From Jiangella asiatica (GTDB lineage Bacteria; Actinomycetota; Actinomycetes; Jiangellales; Jiangellaceae), in contig NZ_SMKZ01000006.1 in the NCBI RefSeq assembly GCF_004349065.1, positions 1 through 64,000 on the forward strand: DNA of 64,000 nucleotides, read 5' to 3'. Numbering within the stretch: the stretch's first letter is position 1; every line of letters begins with the position of its first letter. Position numbers and translations under genes: made by a program. A model generated the notes under the pieces. It worked only from the letters and a program-made list of their open reading frames with translations. It did not search any database and was not told where the DNA came from. Below, one piece after another: positions 28,283 through 36,821 of the stretch.

Positions 28283-30664
28283 ATGCGCCTCACCAGGCGT
28301 TTCCATGTTGCCCTGGCTGCCACCGCCGCCGTGGGCCTGTCCGGGGCCGGCCTCGCCGGCGCACCAGCCTTCGCCGAGGTCCCGCCGGGCGACGAAGTCC
28401 TCGTCGACGTCCTGGGCATCAACGACTTCCACGGCCGGCTCGAGGCCGACGGCCAGGCGGCCGGCGCCGCGATGCTCGCCGGCGCCGTCGACGAGCTGCG
28501 CGCCGAGAACCCAAACACGGTGTTCGGCGCCGCCGGTGACCTCATCGGGGCGTCCACCTTCACGTCCTTCGTCGACCAGGACCATCCGACGCTGGAGGCG
28601 TTGACCGCGGCCGGCCTGGACGTGAGCGCCGTCGGCAACCACGAGTTCGACCGTGGCTACTGCGACCTGGTCGACCGCGTCATCCCGTTCATCGAGGAGC
28701 AGGCGGCCGCGTACGGGCGCGATCCGTGGCACTACCTGGGCGCCAACGTCAAGATCGCTGACGGTCAGAGCACCGGCTGCACGAACGACGAGAACCTGAC
28801 CGAGTCGTGGACGCGTACGTTCGACGGCGTCACCGTCGGCTTCGTCGGCGCCGTGACCGAGCACCTGCCCGAGCTTGTCAGCCCGAGCGGCATCGCGGCG
28901 CTCGACGTCCTCGACATCGTCGACGAGACCAACCGGGTCGCCGCCGACCTCAAGGCCGGCGGCGCCGATATCGTGGTGCTGCTGGTCCACGAGGGCGCGG
29001 CAACCACGGCCGTCGAGTCGGCCACTGACCCCGACAGCGACTTCGGCAGCATCGTCAACGGCGTGAGTGCCGACATCGACGCGATCGTCTCCGGCCACAC
29101 CCACCTGGCCTACAACCACGCCATCGAGATCCCGGAGTGGGTCGAGGACGGCCGCGAGGTCACCACCCGGCCCGTGGTCAGCGCCGGCCAGTATGGCTAC
29201 AACCTCAACCGGATCCGCTTCACCTACAGCGTCGACGACGAGGCGGTCGCCGCGGTCGAGTCCGAGATCATCCCGCTCACCGTCGAGAACGACGAGGGCG
29301 AGTGGGTGCCCAACCCGGAGTTCGCGCCGGACGAGACGGTCCAGGGCATCGTCGACGAGGCGGTGGCCAACGCCGAGGAGCTGGGCGCACAGAAGCTGGG
29401 CGACATCACCGCCGACTTCAACCGGGCCCGCAACAACCCGACCGAGGGGGAGCCCGAGGGATCGGAGAACCGGGGTGGCGAGTCGCCGCTGGGCAACTTC
29501 GTCGCCGACGTGCAGCTGGCGGCCGCGCAGGTGACCGACCCAGAGGCGCAGATCGCCTTCATGAACCCCGGCGGCCTGCGCGAGGACCTCGCCTACGCCA
29601 GCAGCGGCGCGGAGGACCCGGACGGCAACGTCACTTACCAGGAGGCGGCGGTGGTCCAGCCCTTCGCCAACACCCTGGTGACCACGACCCTGACCGGCGA
29701 GCAGATCGTCCAGGTGCTGGAGGAGCAGTGGCAGCCGGCGGGCGCGTCGCGACCGTTCCTCAAGCTGGGCGTCTCGGCCGGGCTCACCTACACCTACGAT
29801 CCCGACGCGGCCGCCGGCGAGCGCATCACCTCCGTGACGCTCGACGGTGAGCCGCTCGACCCGGCCGGCGCCTACCGCGTCGTCGTCAACTCGTTCCTCG
29901 CCTCCGGCGGCGACAACTTCCTCACACTCGCCGAGGGCACCGACCCCACCGACACCGGCCAGATCGACCTGCAGGCCATGGTCGACTACCTCGGCGCCAA
30001 CTCGCCGGCCACGCCCGACTACGCGCAGCGGTCCGTGGGCGTCAACTGGGTCACCGACCCCGCGGCGGTGTACACGCCCGGCGACGAGGTCGCCGTCGAT
30101 CTCTCGTCGCTGCTGTACAGCAACGGCGAGCCGGTCGACGCGACGGCGACCGTGACGCTGGACGGCGTCGAGCTGGGCACCGTGGAGGTCGATCCGGCCA
30201 TCGTCGACACGACGGACGAGGTCGGCCGGGCCTCGGTCAGCGTCACCATCCCGGCGGAGCCCGGTGCGACCACCGCGGAGGCCACCGAGACTGCGCTGGT
30301 CGTCTCGCTGCCGCAGACCGGTACCGAGGTCACCCTGCCGATCACCGTCGACCTGAGCGACGAGCCGGGCACCGACGACGGCACGGACGACGGCACGGAC
30401 GATGGCGGCACCGCGGACGGCGGCGACGAGACCGGCACCGACGAGACCGGCACCGACGACGGTGACGACGAGACCGGCACGGACGACGGTGGCGACGAGA
30501 CCGGCACCGACGACGGCGCGGAGCTGCCCGACACCGGCTCGTCCGGCGTGGTCTGGTGGGTCGTCGGCGGCATCGCGGTGCTGGTCCTCGGCGGGGGGCT
30601 GTTCGCGCTGTCGCGGCGCCGGAGCTCCGCGCCGGACGACGGGGCCGGCGGCTCGACCGTCTAG
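28283..30664 (+). CDS. secreted 5'-nucleotidase/2',3'-cyclic phosphodiesterase, LPXTG-anchored
   Basis: 793 residues. Signal peptide (about 1-31, ending AFA), metallophosphatase domain (about 38-290) with GINDFHGRLE, GAAGDLIGAS, VGNHEFDRG and SGHTHLAYNH metal motifs, then the 5'-nucleotidase C-terminal domain (about 350-560; NPGGLREDL). A beta domain, an Asp/Gly/Thr repeat linker (about 695-745) and a sorting signal follow: LPDTG at 748-752, hydrophobic span and RRR tail. It would be fixed to the wall by sortase and release nucleosides and phosphate from nucleotides. GGGGGTAG precedes the ATG. Confidence 0.92.
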   Translation: MRLTRRFHVALAATAAVGLSGAGLAGAPAFAEVPPGDEVLVDVLGINDFHGRLEADGQAAGAAMLAGAVDELRAENPNTVFGAAGDLIGASTFTSFVDQDHPTLEALTAAGLDVSAVGNHEFDRGYCDLVDRVIPFIEEQAAAYGRDPWHYLGANVKIADGQSTGCTNDENLTESWTRTFDGVTVGFVGAVTEHLPELVSPSGIAALDVLDIVDETNRVAADLKAGGADIVVLLVHEGAATTAVESATDPDSDFGSIVNGVSADIDAIVSGHTHLAYNHAIEIPEWVEDGREVTTRPVVSAGQYGYNLNRIRFTYSVDDEAVAAVESEIIPLTVENDEGEWVPNPEFAPDETVQGIVDEAVANAEELGAQKLGDITADFNRARNNPTEGEPEGSENRGGESPLGNFVADVQLAAAQVTDPEAQIAFMNPGGLREDLAYASSGAEDPDGNVTYQEAAVVQPFANTLVTTTLTGEQIVQVLEEQWQPAGASRPFLKLGVSAGLTYTYDPDAAAGERITSVTLDGEPLDPAGAYRVVVNSFLASGGDNFLTLAEGTDPTDTGQIDLQAMVDYLGANSPATPDYAQRSVGVNWVTDPAAVYTPGDEVAVDLSSLLYSNGEPVDATATVTLDGVELGTVEVDPAIVDTTDEVGRASVSVTIPAEPGATTAEATETALVVSLPQTGTEVTLPITVDLSDEPGTDDGTDDGTDDGGTADGGDETGTDETGTDDGDDETGTDDGGDETGTDDGAELPDTGSSGVVWWVVGGIAVLVLGGGLFALSRRRSSAPDDGAGGSTV

Positions 30665-30673
30665 GACGACAGT

Positions 30674-30707
30674 GGTGGTGCCCCGCGGCGATCCGCGGGG
30701 CACCACC
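30674..30707 (+). terminator. hairpin terminator after the 5'-nucleotidase
   Basis: A perfect 15-bp stem: GGTGGTGCCCCGCGG (30674-30688), loop CGAT, CCGCGGGGCACCACC (30693-30707), starting 10 bases after the stop codon. Confidence 0.8.
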
Positions 30708-30808
30708 GTGAGACCACCCAGGGCACGACCGACGGGCACCCCGAGACACCATCGACCGCAGCACGAGTGTCACCAGCACCAGCGATCACCACACGAAAGG
30801 GTCGTCCG

Positions 30809-33442
30809 ATGCGCTCGACACGGCGTTCCACCCGATGGCTGGCGGCCGTTGCCGCCGCCGGCCTAACCGGCGCGGGCCTCGCGACCGGCGCCGTCGCGGC
30901 CGGGCCGGCCCTGGCCGCCGACGGCGACCCCTTCATCTCCGAGATCCACTACGACAACGCCAGCACCGACACCGGCGAGGCCATCGAGGTGCAGGCCCCG
31001 GCCGGCACCGACCTCAGCGGCTGGCAGGTCGTCCTCTACAACGGCAACGGCGGCGCCGTATACAACACCCGGACGCTCAGCGGCGCGGTGCCGGAGGCCG
31101 GCGTCGTCGTCGCGACCTACCCCACCGACGGCGTCCAAAACGGCTCGCCCGACGGCGTGGCGCTGGTCCGCCCGGACGGCACCGTCGCGGAGTTCCTCTC
31201 CTACGAGGGCTCGATGACGGCGGCAGGCGGCCCGGCCGACGGCATGACGAGCGTCGACCTCGGGGTCGCCGAGGCGAGCAGCACCCCGGCTGGCCAGTCG
31301 CTGCAGAAGGTCGACGGCGCCTGGACCGGGCCGCTGCGGAACACGTTCGGCGCGGTCAACGGCGGCGACCCGGACCCCGACCCCGAGCCGCGGGACGCCA
31401 CCATCCCCGAGATCCAGGGCACCGGGGCCGATTCACCGCTGGCCGGCGCCGTCGTGACCACGTCGGGCGTCGTCACGGCCACGTACCCCACCGGCGGGTT
31501 CGCCGGCTACTACCTCCAGACCCCGGGCAGCGGCGGCGACGAGCCCCGCGCGGGGTCGGACGCGGTGTTCGTGTACTCGCCGGACACCGTCGGCGACGTC
31601 GAGATCGGCGACCACGTCGAGGTTACCGGCGAGGTCACCGAGTACTTCGGCCTCACCGAGATCGAGGTGGCCGACGACGGGCTGGAGCCGCTCCCGGAGC
31701 CGGCCGAGGCGGTCAAGCCGGTCACCTTCGAGCTGCCAGCCGATGCCGCCGGTCGCGAGGTCTACGAGGGAATGCTGGTCCGCCCGGTCGACGGCTACGT
31801 CGTCTCCGACACCTTCGCCCTGGGCGGCTGGGGCTCCAGCGCGTTCGGATCGATCGGGCTCGGCCTCGGTGGCCCGCTGGTGCAGGAGACCGACGTCGCG
31901 GCGCCCGGCACGCCGGAGTACGACGCCGCCGTCGCCGACAACGCTGCCCGGGCGGTCACGCTGGATGACGGCCAGTCCAACCGGACGGCCACCAGTGCCG
32001 AGGTGCCGTACCTGTCGACGGGCGCGCCGCCGCGCACCGGTGCCGGCGTCACGTTCCACCAGGACGTCATCTTCGACTACCGCTTCCAGTGGAACTTCCA
32101 GCCGACGGAGCCGGTCACCGGGCCCGCGCCCGACGTCGTCACGTTCGACACCGGCAACTCCAGGGCCGCCAACGCCGCCCCGGAGGACGTCGGCGGCGAC
32201 CTGAAGATCGCCACGTTCAACGTGCTCAACTACTTCACGACACTCGGCGTCGACCTGCCCGGCTGCGAGCCCTATGTCGACCGCGAGGGCAACCCGATCA
32301 GCGTCGCCGGCGGCTGCGACGCGCGCGGCGCATGGGACGAGGAGAACCTCGAGCGCCAGGAGGGCAAGATCGTCGCGGCGATCAACGGCCTGGGCGCCGA
32401 CGTCGTCTCGCTGGAGGAGATCGAGAACTCCGCCAAGTTCGGCACCGACCGCGACGAGGCGCTGGCCATCCTGGTCGAGGCGCTGAACGAGGACGCCGGC
32501 GCGGGCACCTGGGCGTACGTGGCGTCACCGGCCCAGCTGCCGCCGCTGGCCGATGAGGACGTCATCCGCAACGCGTTCATCTACCGGACCGCGGCGGTCG
32601 AGCCGGTGGGCGAGGCGGTCATCCTGACCGGAGACCCGGCCTTCGACAACGCCCGCGAACCGCTGGCGCAGCGCTTCGTCTCGGTCGAGTCCGGATACGA
32701 GTTCCTGGCGATCGTCAACCACTTCAAGTCCAAGGGCGGCGACTGCGGCGAGCCGCCCGAGGGCTGCTTCGACGCCGACCGGGTGGCCCAGGCGGAGTCG
32801 CTGGTGGCCTTCGCCGACGGCCTGGCCGAGCAGACCGGCGTCGAGGACGTGTTCCTGCTCGGCGACTTCAACGCCTACGGCCAGGAGAACCCGATGCGGG
32901 TGCTCTACGAGGCCGGCTACACCGATCTGAACAGCGCCTACGCCGGCGAGCACACCTATGTCTTCGACGGCAAGGTCGGCTCGCTCGACCACGTGCTGGC
33001 CAGCTCGTCGGTCACCGAGGCCGGCCTGGTCAGCGGCGTCGATGTCTGGAGCGTCAACTCGGTGGAGTCGGTGCTGTTCGAGTACTCGCGGTTCAACTAC
33101 TTCGCCAGCCACCTGTTCGAGCCGGACACCGTGTTCCGGGCCAGCGATCACGACCCGATCCTGGTCGGTGTGCACGACCCGCGGATGATGTGTGCGGACC
33201 AGCGGGCCACCATCGCCGGCACCGACGAGCGGGACGTGCTGCGCGGCACCCAGGGCGACGATGTCGTCGTCGGGCTCGGTGGCGACGACATCATCATCGG
33301 CCTGGACGGCGACGACGTCGTCTGCGGCGGTGACGGCGACGACCGCATCCTCGGCGGGCTCGGCGACGACGCCCTGCACGGCGGTGCCGGCGACGACGAC
33401 ATCGACGGCGGCCGCGGCGACAACACGATCGCCCAGGACTGA
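30809..33442 (+). CDS. secreted ExeM/NucH-type extracellular nuclease with calcium-binding repeats
   Basis: 877 residues. Signal peptide to about residue 37 (ALAADG), a lamin-tail domain (about 38-170; FISEIHYDN), an OB-like middle region, and an endonuclease/exonuclease/phosphatase domain (about 455-800) with KIATFNVLNYF, SLEEIEN, FLLGDFNAYGQENP and SDHDPILVG active-site segments. The C-terminus holds RTX-like GGDGDD nonapeptides that bind calcium. ATG 30809 follows GAAAGG at 30795-30800; the frame opens at GTG 30767. Probably degrades extracellular DNA, feeding the neighbouring nucleotidase. Confidence 0.9.
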   Translation: MRSTRRSTRWLAAVAAAGLTGAGLATGAVAAGPALAADGDPFISEIHYDNASTDTGEAIEVQAPAGTDLSGWQVVLYNGNGGAVYNTRTLSGAVPEAGVVVATYPTDGVQNGSPDGVALVRPDGTVAEFLSYEGSMTAAGGPADGMTSVDLGVAEASSTPAGQSLQKVDGAWTGPLRNTFGAVNGGDPDPDPEPRDATIPEIQGTGADSPLAGAVVTTSGVVTATYPTGGFAGYYLQTPGSGGDEPRAGSDAVFVYSPDTVGDVEIGDHVEVTGEVTEYFGLTEIEVADDGLEPLPEPAEAVKPVTFELPADAAGREVYEGMLVRPVDGYVVSDTFALGGWGSSAFGSIGLGLGGPLVQETDVAAPGTPEYDAAVADNAARAVTLDDGQSNRTATSAEVPYLSTGAPPRTGAGVTFHQDVIFDYRFQWNFQPTEPVTGPAPDVVTFDTGNSRAANAAPEDVGGDLKIATFNVLNYFTTLGVDLPGCEPYVDREGNPISVAGGCDARGAWDEENLERQEGKIVAAINGLGADVVSLEEIENSAKFGTDRDEALAILVEALNEDAGAGTWAYVASPAQLPPLADEDVIRNAFIYRTAAVEPVGEAVILTGDPAFDNAREPLAQRFVSVESGYEFLAIVNHFKSKGGDCGEPPEGCFDADRVAQAESLVAFADGLAEQTGVEDVFLLGDFNAYGQENPMRVLYEAGYTDLNSAYAGEHTYVFDGKVGSLDHVLASSSVTEAGLVSGVDVWSVNSVESVLFEYSRFNYFASHLFEPDTVFRASDHDPILVGVHDPRMMCADQRATIAGTDERDVLRGTQGDDVVVGLGGDDIIIGLDGDDVVCGGDGDDRILGGLGDDALHGGAGDDDIDGGRGDNTIAQD

Positions 33443-33488
33443 CGCTGGGCGGCCACCATGAGGAGGGACCCCCGGCTCCGCGATCTCC

Positions 33489-33494
33489 TAGAGT
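33489..33494 (+). promoter_or_regulatory. -10 box of the M20 dipeptidase (leaderless)
   Basis: TAGAGT, 7 bases, ATG 33502. Confidence 0.45.
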
Positions 33495-33501
33495 GTCCGG
33501 C

Positions 33502-34854
33502 ATGACCGAGCTCGCTGCCGCCGTCGAGGCCGTCCTGCCGTCCGTCCGCGCCGACCTCGAAAGGCTCGTGCGCATCCGCAGCATCAGCGCCGACCCTGCC
33601 CGCGCCGACGATGTGCGCGCCAGCGCCGAGGCGGTCGCCAAGCTGGCCCGTGGTGCGGGCGCGGCAGAGGCCGACGTCGTCAGCGTCGACGGTGGCGCGC
33701 CGGGCGTCATCGCCCGCTGGCCCGCGCCCGAGGGCGCGCCGACGGTGCTCCTGTACGCCCACCACGACGTCCAGCCGACGGGCCCGCGCGAGCAGTGGAG
33801 CAGCGACCCGTTCGAGCCGACCGAACGCGACGGGCGGCTGTACGGTCGCGGCGTCTCCGACGACAAGGCCGGCGTCGCGACGCACATCGCGGCTCTGCGT
33901 GCGTTCGCCGGCCGGCCCCCGGTCGGCGTCGTGCTGTTCGTCGAGGGCGAGGAGGAGATCGGCTCGCCGACGTTCACGTCGTTCCTGAGCACGTACCGCG
34001 ACCGGCTGGCCGCCGACGTCATCGTCGTCGCCGACTCCGCCAACTGGACCCCGGAGGTCCCGGCGCTCACCACCAGCCTGCGTGGCCTCGCCGACTGTGT
34101 CGTCACCGTCCGCGTCCTCGACCACGCCGTGCACTCCGGCGTCTTCGGCGGACCGGTCCTCGACGCGCTCACCTCGCTGAGCCGGCTGCTGGCCACGCTG
34201 CACGACGAGAAGGGCGACGTCGCGGTCGCGGGCCTGGACGAGGGCGAGGCCTCCGACGTCGACTACCCCGAGGCCCGGTACCGGACCGAAGCCGGCGTGC
34301 GCGACGGTGTCGAGCTCTCCGGCACCGGTCCGCTGGCCGACCGGCTGTGGACCCGCCCGGCGCTGTCGGTGCTCGCCATCGACGCACCGGCGGTGGCCGA
34401 CGCCGCGAACATCCTGCTGCACGAGGCGCGGGCCAAGGTGAGCCTGCGGCTGCCCGCGGCGCACGACCCGCAGGCCGCCCTGGACGCGTTGATCGCACAC
34501 CTGCGCGGCCACGCCGAGTTCGGGGTGGAGGTCGAGATCAGCGACACCACCGTGGGCGGCGGCAGCGCGCTGCCGACGTTCGGCCCGGTCGTCGAGGCGG
34601 CCGAGGAGGCGCTCACCGAGGCGTTCGGGGTGCCGTCGGTGCGCGCCGGCATGGGCGGGTCGATCCCGTTCATCGCCGAGTTCGAGGAGACCTTTCCGGA
34701 CGCCACCGTGCTGGTCACCGGCGCCGGCGACCCCGAATGCCGGGCGCACGGGCTGGACGAGAGCCTGCATCTGGAGATGTTCGCCAAGGGCTGCCTGGCC
34801 GAGGCGCTGCTGCTGGAGCGTCTGTCCGGTGTCCGGCCGGCCGCGCCGCGATGA
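33502..34854 (+). CDS. M20-family dipeptidase
   Basis: 450-residue zinc metallopeptidase. Metal and catalytic residues visible: HHD in LLYAHHDVQP, the GRGVSDDKAG segment, EGEEEIGSP (catalytic Glu-Glu) and a later Asp in VVADSANW; the closing CRAHGLDESLHLE carries the last metal His. Cleaves dipeptides or related amides in the cytoplasm. ATG 33502 is preferred to GTG 33493 because of the TAGAGT box. Overlaps the DUF1697 start by 4 bases. Confidence 0.88.
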   Translation: MTELAAAVEAVLPSVRADLERLVRIRSISADPARADDVRASAEAVAKLARGAGAAEADVVSVDGGAPGVIARWPAPEGAPTVLLYAHHDVQPTGPREQWSSDPFEPTERDGRLYGRGVSDDKAGVATHIAALRAFAGRPPVGVVLFVEGEEEIGSPTFTSFLSTYRDRLAADVIVVADSANWTPEVPALTTSLRGLADCVVTVRVLDHAVHSGVFGGPVLDALTSLSRLLATLHDEKGDVAVAGLDEGEASDVDYPEARYRTEAGVRDGVELSGTGPLADRLWTRPALSVLAIDAPAVADAANILLHEARAKVSLRLPAAHDPQAALDALIAHLRGHAEFGVEVEISDTTVGGGSALPTFGPVVEAAEEALTEAFGVPSVRAGMGGSIPFIAEFEETFPDATVLVTGAGDPECRAHGLDESLHLEMFAKGCLAEALLLERLSGVRPAAPR

Positions 34855-35390
34855 CCCGCTACGCCGCGCTGCTGCGCGGCATCAACGTCGGCGGGCACAA
34901 CACCGTGCGCATGGCCGACCTGCGCACCCTGGTGGAGGCGCTGGGCCACACCGACGTCGTCACGTACATCAACAGCGGCAACGTCGTGTTCACCGACGGC
35001 ACGCCCGGTGCGGACCGCGCCGCGCTGGAGACGGCCATCGAGGACCGGCTCGAGCAGGAGCTGGGGCGGCGCATCGCGGTCCTCGTGCGCTCACGCGACG
35101 AGCTGGCCGAGGCGGTGGCGGCCAACCCGTTCCCGGACGCCGCCCCGCCCCGGGTGCTGCTGGCGTTCCTGCGTTCCGTACCGGCACCGGCCGACCTCGC
35201 CCGCGCGGGCGAGGTCGAGTCCGGCGACGACGAGTTCCGGCTCCTCGGGTCGACGCTCTACCTGCACTGCCCGGACGGCATGGGCCGGAGCAAGCTCGCG
35301 GCGGCGTTGAGCAAGCCCACCGCCGACGGCACGTCGCGCAACCTGGCCACGGTCCGGAAGCTGGTGGAGCTGGCCGACCGCGCTGGCTGA
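34851..35390 (+). CDS. DUF1697 domain protein
   Basis: 179 residues matching the DUF1697 family along its length: RYAALLRGINVGGHNTVRMADLRTLVEALG at the start, YINSGNVVF, and the ending GTSRNLATVRKLVEL. Function unknown. ATG shares the ATGA overlap with the dipeptidase stop, so they form one transcript. Confidence 0.85.
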   Translation: MTRYAALLRGINVGGHNTVRMADLRTLVEALGHTDVVTYINSGNVVFTDGTPGADRAALETAIEDRLEQELGRRIAVLVRSRDELAEAVAANPFPDAAPPRVLLAFLRSVPAPADLARAGEVESGDDEFRLLGSTLYLHCPDGMGRSKLAAALSKPTADGTSRNLATVRKLVELADRAG

Positions 35391-35446
35391 GCCGCCAGTC
35401 GTATGTGATATCCGCTCAACCAGCCGTCCCAGTTGCCCGGCGCTGG

Positions 35447-35452
35447 GACACT
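35447..35452 (+). promoter_or_regulatory. -10 box of the GIY-YIG-like gene (leaderless)
   Basis: GACACT, 7 bases, ATG 35460. Confidence 0.45.
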
Positions 35453-35459
35453 CTGTGGC

Positions 35460-35891
35460 ATGGACAACGAGGCCATCCTGTTACAGGTGCGCGACGGCGA
35501 GCTGGTCGGCGTCGGTTCCTGGGTCTACGTGTGGCTGCGGCCCGGTCCGGACCAGCCCGTGATCTACGTGGGCAGCACCGGGGTGCCGCCGGTCGTGCGC
35601 ACCTGGCTCCACCTGCACGACGCCGACCCCGACGTCGGCCGGGTCGCGGCCCGTTACCCGGCCGCCGCGCACGAACCCATGGACGTGCTGGCGTTCCCGG
35701 TGCCACGGCACCTGGAGCGTGCGGCGGTGAAGGCGGCACTGGTCGACCTGCTGGACATGCGCGGTCTGCTGTCCGAGTTCTACGTCGGCGACCAGCCCGG
35801 TCTCCTCACCCCCGACGGCGGCACCTCACCGACGGTCGGCTGGATCGCGGACCAGATCGCCGCACACACCAGCCAGGATCATCGGCTGTGA
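35460..35891 (+). CDS. small protein with a GIY-YIG-like motif
   Basis: 143 residues. WVYVWLRPGPDQPVIYVGSTG resembles the two-strand GIY...YIG core of that nuclease superfamily, and a helix with R...H follows, but the rest of the active site is unclear. No zinc or DNA-binding extension. I cannot say whether it is a nuclease. Its 3' end overlaps the convergent SDR gene by 13 bases. Confidence 0.55.
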   Translation: MDNEAILLQVRDGELVGVGSWVYVWLRPGPDQPVIYVGSTGVPPVVRTWLHLHDADPDVGRVAARYPAAAHEPMDVLAFPVPRHLERAAVKAALVDLLDMRGLLSEFYVGDQPGLLTPDGGTSPTVGWIADQIAAHTSQDHRL

Positions 35892-36709
35892 GGGTGGGTG
35901 AGCGCGCGGTCGACCAGCGTGTCGGAGAGCTCGCGCAGCCGGCGCCGGGCGCTCGCGTCCGCGGCCTGTGGGTTCGGCGTCGCCTCCATGGTCTGATCGA
36001 AGTAGACGCCGCTGACCTCGGCCAGCCCTGGGTCCACGACGAGCCGCAGGGTGGCCTCGCCGCCGTCGTCGAGCGTGCTCAGCGGCCGCAGGTCGGTCTC
36101 GCGCACCATAGTGGTGTCCATGAGGCTGGCCGGGTGCAGGGCGTTCACCGTCACGCCGGAGCCGCGCAACTCCGCGGCCAGGTCGATGGTGAACATGATC
36201 TGCGCCAGTTTGCTCCGCCGGTAGGCGCGAAACCCGTCGTAGCCCTGCTCCAGCATGGGGTCGGCGAAGTCGATGGGCGCCTGGCCGATCGAGGCGACGT
36301 TGACGATGCGGGCCGGTGCCGACTTCAGCAGCGTCGGCAGCAGCCGCCGGGTCAGGTGGTAGCCGGCGAGGTAGTTGACGGCGAACCGCAGCTCGTAGCC
36401 GTCGGCGCTCAGCTCGCGCCCGCCGCCGGGCGCCCCGAACCCGACGGCGGCGTTGTTGACCAGCACGTCGAGCGTGTCGAACCGGTCCGCGACCTCATCG
36501 GCCAGCCGATCCACCTGCGCCAGTTCGGCGAGGTCGGCGAGCAGGGTGCCCGCCGGCTCGCGGCCTCCGGCCCCGCGGATCTCGGCAGCGGTCCGGTCCA
36601 GCCGCGCCTGGTTGCGGCCGTGCAGCACGACCTCGGCGCCGTCCGCTGCCAGCCGGAGGGCGAGCCAGCGCCCCAGCCCGTCGGTGGCCCCTGTGATCAA
36701 CACCTTCAT
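35879..36709 (-). CDS. short-chain dehydrogenase/reductase
   Basis: 276-residue SDR. Nucleotide motif TGATDGLGRWLA, LVNNAAVGF, catalytic Ser in VNVASIG and YxxxK as YRRSK. Unlike classical members, an NADP(H)-type retinol dehydrogenase-like layout (VNYLAGYHLTRRLLPTLL). ATG 36709; the frame opens upstream to 36937 across the purF leader, but that part is shadow. Substrate unknown. Confidence 0.85.
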   Translation of the reverse strand: MKVLITGATDGLGRWLALRLAADGAEVVLHGRNQARLDRTAAEIRGAGGREPAGTLLADLAELAQVDRLADEVADRFDTLDVLVNNAAVGFGAPGGGRELSADGYELRFAVNYLAGYHLTRRLLPTLLKSAPARIVNVASIGQAPIDFADPMLEQGYDGFRAYRRSKLAQIMFTIDLAAELRGSGVTVNALHPASLMDTTMVRETDLRPLSTLDDGGEATLRLVVDPGLAEVSGVYFDQTMEATPNPQAADASARRRLRELSDTLVDRALTHPHSR

Positions 36710-36747
36710 GGTGATGCGAACCACACCGCGGCGGCTCCTCTTCCCCG

Positions 36748-36797
36748 TGATCATCAACCATTTCGGGGGCGATGGCGCGGGGAATCGTTGATGATCA
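36748..36797. promoter_or_regulatory. inverted repeat in the purF/SDR divergent promoter region
   Basis: TGATCATCAAC (36748-36758) and GTTGATGATCA (36787-36797) are exact reverse complements, 28 bases apart, ending 12 bases before the purF -10 box. Confidence 0.45.
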
Positions 36798-36808
36798 TGG
36801 GTTCCCCC

Positions 36809-36814
36809 TACACT
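36809..36814 (+). promoter_or_regulatory. -10 box of purF (leaderless)
   Basis: TACACT, 7 bases, GTG 36822. Confidence 0.55.
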
Positions 36815-36821
36815 GGGTGCC

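Noticed and set aside
30361-30525. Repeated GACGACGGCAC units as a non-coding tandem repeat
   Set aside because: They code the acidic Asp/Gly/Thr wall-spanning linker of the nucleotidase before its LPDTG signal.
28256-30739. 827-codon minus-strand frame opposite the 5'-nucleotidase
   Set aside because: Low-complexity Val/Gly/Arg-rich translation and complete overlap with a gene full of family motifs.
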